DNA of 23,560 nucleotides from Neolentinus lepideus HHB14362 ss-1 (taxonomy: Eukaryota > Basidiomycota > Agaricomycetes > Gloeophyllales > Gloeophyllaceae). Positions 1 through 10,365 of this stretch are shown here, piece by piece; within the stretch, counting starts at the first letter, position 1; each line of letters begins with the position of its first letter. Below the pieces are notes generated by a model. The model was given only the letters and a program-made list of their open reading frames with translations, did not search any database and had not been told where the DNA came from. A program made the translations under genes and the position numbers. The DNA lies in contig KV425660.1 of assembly GCA_001632425.1 (NCBI GenBank), positions 16,734 to 40,293 on the forward strand, in the 5' to 3' direction.

Positions 1-151
1 GAGAACGTATCGGGTACCTCGAAGGCAAAGAAAATGCTAAAACTACAGAAATATTCTAAATGACACATATACATGGTATAAGCTTATATTGAAAAGGAGG
101 AAGGAAAAGGAGCAATTTGAAGATAGTGAGGAAGAGAATATCGAAAAAAGG

Positions 152-240
152 GACTACAAAACGAGTTTGTAGTCTCTTTGTAGTGATCACTACAAACGGA
201 CTATGAATCTGGGATCCAATTTTGTGATTAGCACTACAAA
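152..240. repeat. Cluster of ACTACAAA inverted repeats
   Basis: Five copies of the 8-mer ACTACAAA or its complement lie at about 153-160, 166-173, 177-184, 189-196 and 233-240. They form a hairpin with 9-bp arms and a 5-nt loop (152-160 with 166-174) and a perfect 20-bp palindrome (177-196). A degenerate third arrangement spans about 222-240. The arrangement is seen directly in the sequence. Its role is unknown; it could be a binding-site cluster, a transposon end or a replication slippage product. Confidence 0.8.
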
Positions 241-323
241 TACTTTGAAACACCGATTACTCAGCACGAGTTCCCACAAAGGACATCGTTCGGCAACCCG
301 CTCATTTTGAGCGTACAAACTCA

Positions 324-377
324 TCCTTCGTACCTCAGGACTCGTAACGCTTTCCTTCGTACCTCAGGACTCGTAAC
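324..377. repeat. Tandem direct repeat, 25 bp x 2, period 29
   Basis: Positions 324-348 and 353-377 are identical over 25 bp, separated by a 4-bp spacer. The second copy runs directly into the dispersed repeat that begins at about 377. A diverged version of the unit may also precede the related repeat on the opposite strand near 20.28 kb. Confidence 0.9.
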
Positions 378-455
378 TAAGCGCAACAAAAGCAATGAGG
401 CTGGTCATCATTATAGAGTAAATGTGCGCGGTTCTTTTGAACCTAGCTTCGATAA
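377..455 (+). repeat. Dispersed repeat copy 1 (inverted partner at about 20200-20275)
   Basis: Positions 377-395 match exactly (19 nt) the reverse complement of 20257-20275, and 430-449 match exactly (20 nt) the reverse complement of 20203-20222. The stretch between can be aligned with a few substitutions and one small gap. Two exact matches of this length in the same order are not expected by chance in 23.5 kb. Both copies translate to the peptide VRGSFEPS in one frame. It may be a piece of a transposable element or of a decayed duplicated gene; I cannot name the family. Confidence 0.75.
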
Positions 456-898
456 TATTTCTACTCCGGGACGTAGCATTGATTCGCCGGATGCGATGGC
501 GCTGTCGATTCAGCACATGGCGTGGTTAGGCTTCATCAATGAAGTTTATCCCCTGCCTCTTTTTCCTCGGTCGTTGTGTCGTACATAGGTGATTGCTAGT
601 TTCTGATCTATCTGAAAGGCTCGTCCCACGTGAGCCGTCTAATACAGATTCAGACTCCGCTCAATATCATTATCACCATTAACGACATTATAGCCTGAGC
701 GTGCAAGGGCTCAGCGCTCATCGTACATTCGGCCTTAGCAGAATTAACAAGTGCTACATCTAATGTTCATCTATCACAGCCCATGAGAATAAGTATCGCA
801 GCAAAGATCAATTAATCTACATCCAAGTCATGAAATACAAGATCGCTCCAGTCAATCATAGCGATAGCAATACGGACAGCAACAAGGTATCATGCCGC

Positions 899-3521
899 TT
901 ACCACGACGACGGACCAAAGGTGGGATCGGCGTCGCTGAGCGCCTTGAGAGAAGTCCCATTGTAGTCTGCCGTGTTTGTATACACAGTATTTCCCCACCA
1001 CGTCAAGAGATTCGTAGCACCGATAGTGCCGTTCTTAGGGTATTGCAGACAGAAGAAGATGACGACGACGGAGATAGCGACGCCGGAGTCAAGCGCCGCG
1101 GACAGCACATAGTTGTACTTGGTCCACCAGGCGAAGTGTCTCCGCCTGATGACGTACTGGAAGATAAATCCGACGATTGCCCAAGGCACGTAGTTGACAG
1201 CCGACGCGGGCGGGATCAAGCCAGTACCAGTGAAGATGACAGGCAAGTTCACGTACTTCCAGAAGCTGTTGGGATACTTCCTCGTGATCGCCCAGGGCAC
1301 GACAGGCGCGACCGCACCGATGAGGAAGAACCAGGTCAGGGCGTAGTAAATCTGGCCCTTCGAGAATTGCAACGCAGGGCCGATGACACCCCAGATAATC
1401 GAGGCTGTCCCGAAAACCTCAGTCGAGGGGCAGGAGAAGCCGTCTTTTTGGTGCGCCGAGCACATATCCTCGATGTTCGTGAACATCCACGCCTGCACAC
1501 CAAGCTGCACCGTGCCTGCAATCGCGGTCGCGACGACCTGGCACCAGAACATCGGGCGCGGGGGAATCTTCATGTAGTGCCCGAGTTTGAAGTCCGAGGT
1601 GAAGGTCAGCGCCTGAGCCATGGTGATGTAACCCCACGTCTTGAACATCATCATCGCGATGGGTCGGCCTGGGAGTGCATACCCAATGATGAGTTCGGTG
1701 ATGACGTTCAAGCCGACCTGCTGGTTGGTGATAGCTTGGATCATGCCGATGGGTATCGTGTATACGAAGGAGATGACGAGTGCAAGGATAAACGCCCACA
1801 CCGGCATTTGCGTGTGCCAGACTTCAATTGAAACGATACCGAACACGAACATCACGGCTATGACATCCGATCAGTTACACCTGGTCCCTAATTAAGGGAG
1901 ACGAACAACGTACCAAAGATGCACATGTACCACCAGTCCGGAACCTGTGGATACCGGCTCATCAAGCGGGCATGAATGTCAGGCTGTTCGCTCAAACTGC
2001 GGCGAGATTGCACCCAGATCTGCTTGCGGAAGTAGAGAATAGTGTGCACAATCGTCGCCGTAATACTAGCAAACGACAAGCCATAACTGAGGGCGAAGGT
2101 CGTCGACAGGAAAAGTGGGGAGTAATTGTGGTACGCGTTCTTATCGAGCGTCGAATCGGAGTTGAGAATGGCGGTGACGTTGTAGGGCGCACCTGTGTTA
2201 TCGTACGAGCCGCGGGAGGACATGGGCATGTACTGCGAGTACCATGCGTTGGTGTAGTACAAGACGGGAGTGAGGAACCAGAAGAAAAACAAGAAGCCAG
2301 CGGCGACATTGGCCTCAGCCCACCAGGGAGTAGCAAGACTAGAACGCGGGATCAATGGCCGCTCACCGCTGAAAAAATGATGAGAGACACTCACGGACTG
2401 CCAATATACGCGATTTGACTCCAGTCGAACGTGATCAAGCTCATCCCAAGGCCAGACTCGTACCCGAACATCTGGTTGACCTTGATATTGCGCGGGGCAA
2501 TCCAGCAGACCCAAGAGAAGACGGAGAGCGCGGTGAAGATGTAGCCCGGGAAGAAGTACCAGAGGAAGGAGCCGGTGAAAGCGTACACGAAGAACCGCTC
2601 ACGGGAGATACCACCGCGGTTACCGATACCGGCGTACTCCTGCGAGTGCAGGGTGTTGAACAGAGCGCATAGCACCAAGTTCGCAGGCCAAACTGTTCGA
2701 GAATGTGAGCTTAGGGTTTGACTCATACGCCAGAGTCCACTTACTCATGGAGGGTGGCGAAACCAAGAACCGCCTAGCAACACCGCCGATCGAGAACCCT
2801 ATCAGCTGCGTGGACATGACTACCATCCACTGGTAGCCGAAATTGTAGCGCTGGTTATAGTACACTCTCTGGACAGCGATGATATCTGTGGCGTATGCGG
2901 AGGTTGCGCCGACTGTAGCCATAATCGTGATAATGACGTGCTCTTTGACAGTGAAGGGACCGGGGTTGATGTGGATACCGAATATCGTAACATTGGGTAA
3001 GAATCTCGCCCAGAAGCGGCCGAGTGGGAAGGAGAGCAGCTGAGCGACGAGACCCGAGATGGTGACTGACGGGTAGCGGAAGAAGAAGAACTGGTTCAGA
3101 CCAGGAATAAGGACCGCCCAGGCAATACCGAGCACCCACGCGCGGAAGGTCGCGACAGGCATTTCGGGGTCGTCTGTATTAGCAACGGCCGAACGCACTT
3201 CAGGGTAGGGAGAGTCATCCTCTGTTAGATGGAACAGTGATCAGAAAATGTCGAAATGTAATCAGTGAATATTAGACTGCGGATGGCAGAATGTGACTCA
3301 CCCAGAACGATCATGTCCTTGTCAAGATTTGGGTCATCGAACTCGGCGCCAGTGACCTCCTCGATCCGAGGTCCAACTGCAGCATCACAACGTACTCGTT
3401 AGGTCCGCACAGATCTACCCCGCATTGCTAACTCACCAGGACCCTTCTCGAAATCATGTTTCTCGTCGACGGAAGTCGTGACGGGTGATACACGGTCGTC
3501 CTTTTGATATGCGAGTTCCAT
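899..3521 (-). CDS. Oligopeptide transporter, OPT family
   Basis: This is a proton-coupled importer of small peptides or related substrates, expected in the plasma membrane or another membrane. Six exons read from high to low coordinates: 3521-3437, 3376-3302, 3221-2745, 2692-2395, 2338-1914 and 1857-899. All introns are GT-AG, and the chain gives 772 aa, normal for fungal OPTs. The N-terminus (about residues 1-75) is hydrophilic and acidic and ends in the typical DDSPYPEVR...NTDDPEMP block. The OPT signature NPGPF lies at about residues 139-143, followed by VKEH. Later family motifs are PPSMIWPANLV (formed across the exon 3/4 junction), NTLHSQEYAGIGNRGG, FDWSQIAYIGSPLATPWW and KIPPRPMFWCQV near residue 550. 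Many hydrophobic segments run throughout. The ATG at 3521 is the first in frame after a TATA-like box. The family is certain; the substrate is not readable. The long open frame on the opposite strand is a shadow. Confidence 0.95.
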
Positions 3522-3580
3522 AGCTAAATGGACTGCAGGAGGGTGAGAGTAGAGACTCGCACACCCAGGATGTGGCCGCG

Positions 3581-3587
3581 ATATATA
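3581..3587 (-). promoter_or_regulatory. TATA-like box of the OPT gene
   Basis: On the minus strand the sequence reads GGGTATATAT, about 60 bp upstream of the OPT start codon at 3521. That fits a TATA element with a short 5' UTR. It is inferred from sequence and position only. Confidence 0.45.
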
Positions 3588-6500
3588 CCCCTAGTTCCTG
3601 CGTGCCCGAGATAAGCCTTAGCTCGCGCACCACATGGCTCCTCTGCCATACGCTCGGCGGCCTTCCATCCACCCGGCCACTGACAGGACCCGGAACGGGC
3701 AGGAGAATTGATATACCCAGAAATTATTCATTTCTAGGGAAATCTAAGTGGAAATCCCATTCTCATTTTCGACGGATGACAATCAGGAAGGGGAATTTAC
3801 TCTGCACTAAAGTACTGTCTGTTGACAGACAATCCACAATCGATCAGTCCGAGATGGCGGAGTCGTGGTCTACAGCAGGAATTCCATGACCCCAGACGGC
3901 TCAAACGTGGAAGGATAAAAGTTTGACGACAGGCCCGTTGTGTTCCCTAAGTTACTAGAGCGCAAATTATTTTCGTCTCCTTTCTTCTTTTGACTCATCT
4001 ATGTGCGAGTGCACACACGTCCAGGGAACAGATGCTGCTGCATATCACACGATCTCTAAGGTCATTTGCAACGAAATGAGTTCATACTTTGAGGGAAACA
4101 CATGGCAGATTTGCCTCGTATATCAATTATAAGGGGCGTTTTGCGAGTCTATTTATTTTCTGGAGAATATTCATTTTGCTATTGTTTTGTAATAAGTGGT
4201 TATCCCCGCCTGATAACTTTCCATTATACGCCGAGTTGCCCATTAATGTGATCCAGGCTCTGTACGGCCTCTCCTTGCCATCTGTTCTCGATGGAGCTCA
4301 GAAGCGGAAGTCTCAAGACACCGTCTCGATCCGGCAACACCGCACCATCCGCGCGAATGGCAATCCTTGCTAATTTTGCGACGAAGCATATGCACCACAG
4401 AAGATTTCGCGTGCTGTGCGTCAGAAGTTGTCGACGAGGCGATGTGCACAAATTGCGCTCGTCCCTTGTGATTGACGGCCTTGCTATGGTACTGTATTAT
4501 TTGTCGTTCCATTTAAGCAATATATGCATAATTTTACTATCTCCGATCTATGTAGCGTCTACCTGGCATCATTTCTCCACGTCACCCATGCTCTCACCCA
4601 GCCCGCCTTTCCCCCCCAGCATATGCTTGCACTTTAATTGAAATGCGCCCTTCTCGTGTTCTCTCCTTCGCGACAGTCATACGCGCACACGACCGCTTTG
4701 CAAGTTCTTGATGGATCTCTTCCGACTGCGCGGAGCGGTGGGGTAGCCCGATGCGGATCTTTATCAGATCTCCATCATTTACCGTTGCTATCACACGCAG
4801 CGCGTGGCACGTCGTTACAGCTGCATTGGAAGGTACCTGTACGCGTCACTGTCATATGGAAGTTCAAGGGCGCATCAAGGACACGTACGGAACACAACAT
4901 AGGAGTTATGGAACTGCTCGGATTCGAATCACGAGGAAGAGACATCGCGTTCGTAAATTCCAAGAATACCACTCGGCGGTCGAGAGAATCCCCGGAGCTG
5001 TACCGTCTCACATTGCATTTCGGAAATAGCCGGGTATTACAAGTCGCTGCAAGGTCCAGTTCAATTCTTTTCTCTGGTACGAGCAGTGCTATTATGAGAG
5101 GATTGGCAGCAGAGACACCAACTCTAGACCTGATACGTTCACAGCTTCATACCTACAGTTTAGGGGTTCGTAGAAACCGGTGTGAGTAATCTTGGTGAGC
5201 ACTGCACCGCCCTGGGAGTCGGACGATATCACGGAAAATTGGCGTCATACACACCCTTCGGCTTCTTATCGTCTTAGCAAGGTTCCTGGCTGGACGTCAT
5301 ACGAGTCAGCTTCACTCAAGTCATCCACGAAGATGCTCCCAGGAACCTCCACGTCGTCGGCGAGCCTTAGGTCTAATTAATGACTTATTTATTATTCTAG
5401 AAATCATGATATTTGCATATCTCGGCGCCTTCCGTCTTTCTCGCAGTGCAGCACATATGGTCCTCAACTCAAAGTTTCAGGAACGAGCGGGCAGCGTGGG
5501 GAGTCCGGCCCATTAATTTTCAAGCCGTCCAACGGTTTACGCTAGTGCGGGGACTTCGGAGCGATGGTAGGCGCTAATTCTTGCTCGGTGGTTATGGTCA
5601 AGTCAGATGCTGACAGGTGTTATCGTTTGCTCGACAGCCTTAATATTGACCAAGGCACTGTGAAATGATTTCCGGAGCTTCAAACATACTAGTCAACAGG
5701 ATAGGGTCCTGCTCGCCACCAGTCACGTCGAGAGTATGGCGCAATGGTGCCTCGAGGCTAGCCCCAATTCGACGATTGGCTGAAACATGTTACGTTTCGC
5801 ATTCCTCACACCACATCTGATTCTAAGCTCAAAGTCACTGACCTGGGAGGGATATTTCCTCGTTTATGGGTCATCGCTCCTATACGACTGGACAAACGCA
5901 ATGATGCTGTATAGCTCGTCGTGACCCGCACCGGTGCAATGGACTATGCCATCCTCCATGACTGTGGTGAACCTCCCGTCAAAGTGGCGGTCGTTTACAT
6001 TGATCTCTCCACTCTTGCGTACGTATACTCCAACATGAGCGTTGTGGGGCGCTGAGATGCAAGGGATCCTACGCGATCAAAGCAGAGAACATGTCCTTTA
6101 CCTGACAGGTCTTCTTGGGCAACGAGGACGTGGAAAATCAGGGGACACCACATATCTCAACCGGATGTCGAGAATATTACTTCCTGGGACCCCCTTTGCT
6201 ACTCTGGCGACATTGATTCGTTACTTCCACTTACTATCGATATTGACGGTAGGAATTTTTCTATCAAATTCAATTGCTACGTCTGGCAACCGTGGAGCAT
6301 GCCGCACGATCTGACGCGATACCAACTCCGAGGCATCCCGTCAATCGAGGCCACCTGAAGAAGCTCAAATTTCATCCAAGCGTGGATGTTGGCTTACCTA
6401 TGAGAGCTCGTCTAAAGTCGGTGGCCGCAGTGAGCCGTCGGCGAGAATCATCTCTTCAGCCACGGCATGGTGTGGCGGAGGACGGAAGCGAATTTGTGGC

Positions 6501-6840
6501 TTTTTTCTGGTTACGGGGCGCAGGCGTACCACCCTTGTCCAACGTGAATTGCAACATTCCGGGATCTTAACAGGCAACCTCTCGTGTATATCGCATTCAG
6601 AATCATTGGTGCGCCGTCAGATAGTGTCGACCATTTGGCCATGGTGCCGATGTGAGGACACATTGGTTCGCCCCAATGGACCATTAGCTCGCTGCACTTT
6701 GTTCTCTTGTATCACTGAGCTGATTCCATCTCCACCCTCTCCACTGTGGACGGCATCTCGGACGCGACCTCCGTCGAAGTCGAACGGCTTGTTGTACGCA
6801 CATGACTTGTGTGGCTGCGACTTAATACGGATCATATGAG
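3588..6840. other. Intergenic, no supported gene
   Basis: About 3.2 kb without a recognisable protein family on either strand. The longest open frame is 183 codons (4638-5189, +). Two other frames are also open across part of it, and it has no family motif or consistent splice pattern. Frames of this length are expected occasionally by chance in 23 kb. Short coding-like stretches on the minus strand (for example around 5290-5380 and 4775-5011) could be decayed gene pieces, but I cannot assign them. Confidence 0.5.
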
Positions 6841-6849
6841 GAGGGTCCT

Positions 6850-8240
6850 CTGTTCCGCGGAGGAGGGGTCAGCAGGCAATACCGAAAAGGTCTTGGATGC
6901 AACAGGCTGTGACCAGCTGCACTCCCAAGTCGCCTTTCTCGTGCTCTACAGGCCTTGCAGGCCTGGACAGCGGTCTCTATAGCACCCATAGTAGGTATGC
7001 TACCTCGATCCGCGGGGAACTATGCCTGTTTGGGCCGAGACTTCACGGTCAGTCATTGTGAAGGCTAGAGCTGCTGCTCCATGGTTACTGCATGTCGTCG
7101 CACACGTATACTTGATGTCAAGTTGTTCGTCTTGCGTATGTGCGTCCGCAATCTAGCTCGGTTAGCCTAGAAGTTCTCGATCCCGCGGATGAGTGGCCAG
7201 CGAATAACGGAGTAGGAGCGCGTATTGCATAGTACTCTGTACTCGTTCGCTTTTCCGGTGTTCACAGCTCTTGCAAGCTTGGACCGCGGCACCTACAGCT
7301 CGGCAATGCAAGTGCCGTCTCGATCCGCGGGATGGCCTCCTCTTGGGTGCTGCCCATAGAGACATCGTGCCCAGTCTCGACCTACAGGTATCAACAACCT
7401 CCTACAACATATTTCCTAACACGCACCCCGACTGCTTTCTCGCCGGCTTGCACGGATCCCCGAGGAACGCACGTTTCTGTTAGATCACCATATCCGTTCG
7501 ATACGAGGTGCATACATCTAGTATCGACATCAATGTTCTCCATTACTTACGTGCATTATCTTCTCCGCCTGCCGCGGATGATGCATCTGACTCGTGCCAT
7601 CTACATATTCGGTTATACCCGGACTAGCGACCAATTCCACGGATTGCTCTAGCTCAGCGGTACTCCTAAGACGGCACTACAAGATCTGAAACTGCGGACA
7701 CCGAGTACATGTACAGTCGCTATGCTACGGCTATCGTCTAATCGGTCGATGAGGAACTCGACATTTGCCAACCTAGTCGAGGATGTCGTCCAGCTGACAC
7801 CCTGGAATGCACCTACTAGTGACATTTTGGTCCGTACGCCGTCCTTGGATTGCTGGGTATATGCTCCCACTTAAGGGTGTGCTTGGTTTGCAGTACACCA
7901 AATCGCCTACTTCTCTCTCCGGCTCGCACAGCTACCGAGGCATATGCGGTTTCGTCTGACATGCATTTCCATTCGAAGCGAGCCGCATACACCCACGTTT
8001 CGACCGATGGTGTTCACGACAGAGACTCGTCATCCTGTACGATACCACTATGCATGTAAACAAAGATTATGCACTAAGGTCGCGGACTGCTCTATCTTAG
8101 CGATACTCCCAGCTCACATTGCAAGACTTATAACTGGTGTCCTCGGCTACCGCTTCTATGGGTGTCACCTAGGGACTGACAGTGAAAGCTTCAGCCGTCC
8201 GAGGTGCACTTACGAATGGGGAGAGATGTATGGCTGAATA
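6850..8240. repeat. Diverged direct-repeat region
   Basis: Two families of imperfect direct repeats can be aligned by eye. First, about 6853-7050 resembles about 7181-7375, offset 315-328 bp. Its 12-mer ctcgatccgcgg recurs exactly at 7004-7015 and 7319-7330, with a one-base-longer form at 7176-7188. Second, about 7425-7700 resembles about 7895-8150, offset about 440-470 bp. Identity looks roughly 60-75%, with small gaps. This suggests old tandem duplication followed by decay. No intact protein is encoded. Confidence 0.55.
7653..7871 (+). pseudogene. Coding-like remnant, possibly BTB-related
   Basis: One frame is open for 72 codons (stop 7869-7871) without an early ATG. Its distal part reads PWNAPTSDILVRTPSLD. 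A similar peptide, PWNPRQSEEILVSTDGVHD, is read on the minus strand at about 8367-8300. The pattern P-x-N-x-P-x-x-D/E-x-x-L resembles the start of BTB/POZ domains in a large basidiomycete family, where P-x-N-x-P-x-x-D-x-I-L-R-S/T is common. That link rests on recalled family patterns and a short stretch, so it is tentative. No complete gene can be built, and the two pieces face opposite ways. Confidence 0.25.
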
Positions 8241-8320
8241 CATCACCGGCTTCGTCAGAAACAGTCCAGGATCGATCCACTGCTGACGAGTCTCTGTCGT
8301 GGACACCATCGGTAGAAACG
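7996..8320. repeat. Inverted repeat, 37-bp arms, 251-bp spacer
   Basis: The left arm 7996-8032 and the reverse complement of the right arm 8284-8320 match at 35 of 37 positions, including an uninterrupted 18-bp run. The arms are far more alike than the surrounding diverged direct repeats, so this inversion or duplication is younger or has been homogenised. The whole is 325 bp, within the size range of miniature inverted-repeat elements, but I see no clear target-site duplication. Confidence 0.85.
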
Positions 8321-8971
8321 AGAATCTCCTCCGATTGCCTCGGATTCCATGGTTTCACGACTGAATCCATGTTTCCTCCAAGATTGCTCCTCGCGACTCC
8401 ATGTTCACGGTAATTCTCATCAGAGCGCACGGAAGACATCTTCTGGTATTACGATGGTATTCCGTATTGCACGTTGCCATCGGTGGTTGTTCTGTAACCG
8501 CCTGGCGTCTCGCATTTTCCGGAGTCTGACTCATTTCCTCCGACTGCATCGGGACCACTTGTCTAGAAAATGTCAGGGCGCAGCCTGTCTTCTTTTTCAT
8601 TAAACAAATTGCAGCCATTTTCTCTACGTGACTATCAACCACTGGGCTATGTCTCCTTTTCTTAGCTTATCTCTTACGCAAGCCTGTCAACTAGCGGCGA
8701 TCAAATACAGCCAGGGTAAGCACGGGACTCTTGGTATCTTATCTTCGTTGCTTTCAACATCAAGTGCTGCGCTTTATTATCACTGGTCCATACTAGGGCC
8801 TCTAGTTGTCCGCGGGAAGATGGCCTCAAAACCTAGCATTTAGAGGTCGACTGTTCCGGGTTTCTCTCCACGGATGGCAAGAGGGTGAAGTGACAATCGG
8901 CGCTGGTTTCCTCCGGTTTATCACAGACTGCAAGATGCATCTTGCCCTCGTTAGACTTACCTTCAAGTTCA

Positions 8972-9131
8972 CGAGGCTCCGAGGTGAAACTACCGGCTTA
9001 ACCAGGTGGCGGACGAGTGCTGGGTGTCGGTACCATTGTTATCCGGGAGAATGGACCATGGTGGAATACATCCTGCCATCATTGGGGTTTCCCCTTGCGA
9101 GGCTCCGAGGTCAAACCTGCGGCCAAACCAG
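8972..9131. repeat. Imperfect direct repeat, about 34 bp x 2, period 126
   Basis: Positions 8972-9005 and 9098-9131 share an exact 14-mer (cgaggctccgaggt), then AAAC and a common end CCAG, with several substitutions between. The offset is 126 bp. It may be an old local duplication of the kind seen upstream at 6.8-8.2 kb. Confidence 0.6.
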
Positions 9132-9728
9132 TCTCCGGTCGAGATCAAGGGCAAGGTCGACATACTTGTCCAATGACAGTGGATGTGGCATGTACCGCTC
9201 CATGTCCCAACCTTGATTGGCACTTCTGTTGCCAATTCGCTGTGGTGTATCTTGACACTCTCGATCTTAATCGGAGACGCAAAGTCTATCAATATATGCG
9301 TTCCACTTCCCGAGATTGGGCTTTCGAAGGCAGTAGTTCTGGCGGCGCTTTAGACGTCCGTATCGGGACCGAGCCAACAGGTGGTGCACCAGCGATGTTC
9401 TCTCAGTCCTATGACATAGCGTGCCTTGCTCTCAAGAAGAACTTGGGGTAATGTTAGGCTTTGACCGGTACTTTGCGAGGGACATTATCACCGGTCGAAC
9501 TCTAAAGTCTCGTTAAAACACCGGACATGAAGAGGGACTAGTCCTCGGCGTAGATCAGCGCTTATGCTCATATGATAATCCTTGAGGTGGTAGTCTTAAT
9601 ACTCTTTCCTTGATTAGCGTCGCCTTGGGCAATAGCTGTGGCCTTGACTTACTCGTAAGAAGAATGAGAGACTCCTCGAATAACTCATTGACATAAGTTA
9701 CGAGGCTAAACTCCGAAATAAACTTAAA

Positions 9729-9749
9729 CCACACCAAGGCATGGTGTGG
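9729..9749. repeat. Short hairpin, 8-bp arms
   Basis: CCACACCA (9729-9736) pairs perfectly with TGGTGTGG (9742-9749) around the 5-nt loop AGGCA. There is no adjacent gene end for it to terminate; the function is unknown. Confidence 0.6.
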
Positions 9750-10229
9750 CCTTAGGCATTGTACCCCTTATCTTATTCCCGTGCCATTCGTCTGTTGCCG
9801 ACCTTATTCGGTACAGTAGTCGGCAGGCTGGATTTGCGTATTGAAGAGACCATCGCAATAATGCAGGAGAGTCATGACTTGTCGCGCCGCCGTCGCTCAG
9901 AACCTTCAGCGACAGTTCGATTTCCATTTACCTGCCAACGTTACATCAAGGGGATGTGTTGTATTTCCATTCGCCCTGGAAACTGAACCTCGCCGCTCAT
10001 AGCAGACTACCAGAGAGAGAAGGGCCCTAATAGAAGCCTTGGACAGCTGTGACTTGAAGAGGAAGGCGACATTCCAATTCATGCAGGCGTGGACTTCGGA
10101 CATATATGATACACTCTATATTACACTACGACATCTCGAAGCGTACACGCAACTTACAAGTCTCCCAAGTACATCCCGAAGTAATCAAGACATAAACTCA
10201 AACCCCATATCCGAAAGATGAAGTATCCA

Positions 10230-10245
10230 ATATCTACGTAGATAT
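10230..10245. repeat. Perfect 16-bp palindrome
   Basis: ATATCTACGTAGATAT is fully self-complementary. It lies about 120 bp beyond the stop codon of the secreted DPBB gene. No function is assigned. Confidence 0.7.
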
Positions 10246-10365
10246 CTCATGAATCGGTCCCAGACTGTCGTGATTTGCCTCGATCATTGAATACCCCATC
10301 AAGAGGACAACGATACCAGCGATCGTGACCATGTCTCGTTATGGGGCGGCGCGCCAAGCATGGAT

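Larger units (their letters stand above)
1..898. other. Intergenic, 3' flank of the OPT gene
   Basis: I see no convincing gene here. The 65-codon and 93-codon open frames at 56-253 (-) and 307-588 (+) match no family I know. The second overlaps a repeat shared with 20.2 kb and starts at a non-ATG codon, so it is more likely part of a repeat than a gene. The stretch holds a cluster of ACTACAAA inverted repeats (152-240), a 25-bp tandem direct repeat (324-377) and a dispersed repeat copy (about 377-455), each listed separately. Confidence 0.6.
8441..10365. other. Intergenic, no supported gene
   Basis: About 1.9 kb with no recognisable gene. The 144-codon frame at 9017-9451 (+) and the 100-codon frame at 8990-9292 (-) overlap each other and show no family motif. 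The stretch contains a pair of related 34-bp segments (8972-9005 and 9098-9131), a hairpin (9729-9749) and a 16-bp palindrome (10230-10245). The 3' flank of the DPBB gene lies at its right end. Confidence 0.5.

Noticed and set aside
56..253. Small peptide ending CICVI, resembling a lipidated pheromone precursor
   Set aside because: The cysteine is not at the fourth position from the end, there is no processing motif, and no pheromone receptor gene is nearby.
830..1831. 333-codon open frame on the plus strand
   Set aside because: It is antisense to exon 6 of the OPT gene. It is a very charged, low-complexity translation with no family motif, while the minus strand shows a clear transporter.
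4915..4945. tRNA-like T-arm sequence (GATTCGAATC)
   Set aside because: The flanking bases do not form a proper five-base-pair T stem, and no acceptor, D or anticodon arms are present. The palindromic core explains the resemblance.
4638..5189. 183-codon open frame on the plus strand
   Set aside because: No recognisable motif; two other frames are also open over much of it, and about one frame of this length is expected by chance in a window of this size.
6850..9131. CRISPR-like or satellite array
   Set aside because: The repeats are long, few and diverged, with irregular spacing and no short identical units; a CRISPR array is also not expected in a fungal nuclear genome.
9017..9451. 144-codon open frame on the plus strand
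   Set aside because: Overlaps an equally open minus-strand frame and a direct repeat; no family motif or splice pattern.
3588..10365. Intact retrotransposon or DNA transposon
   Set aside because: No reverse transcriptase, integrase or transposase motifs were seen in any frame, and no long terminal repeats flank the region.
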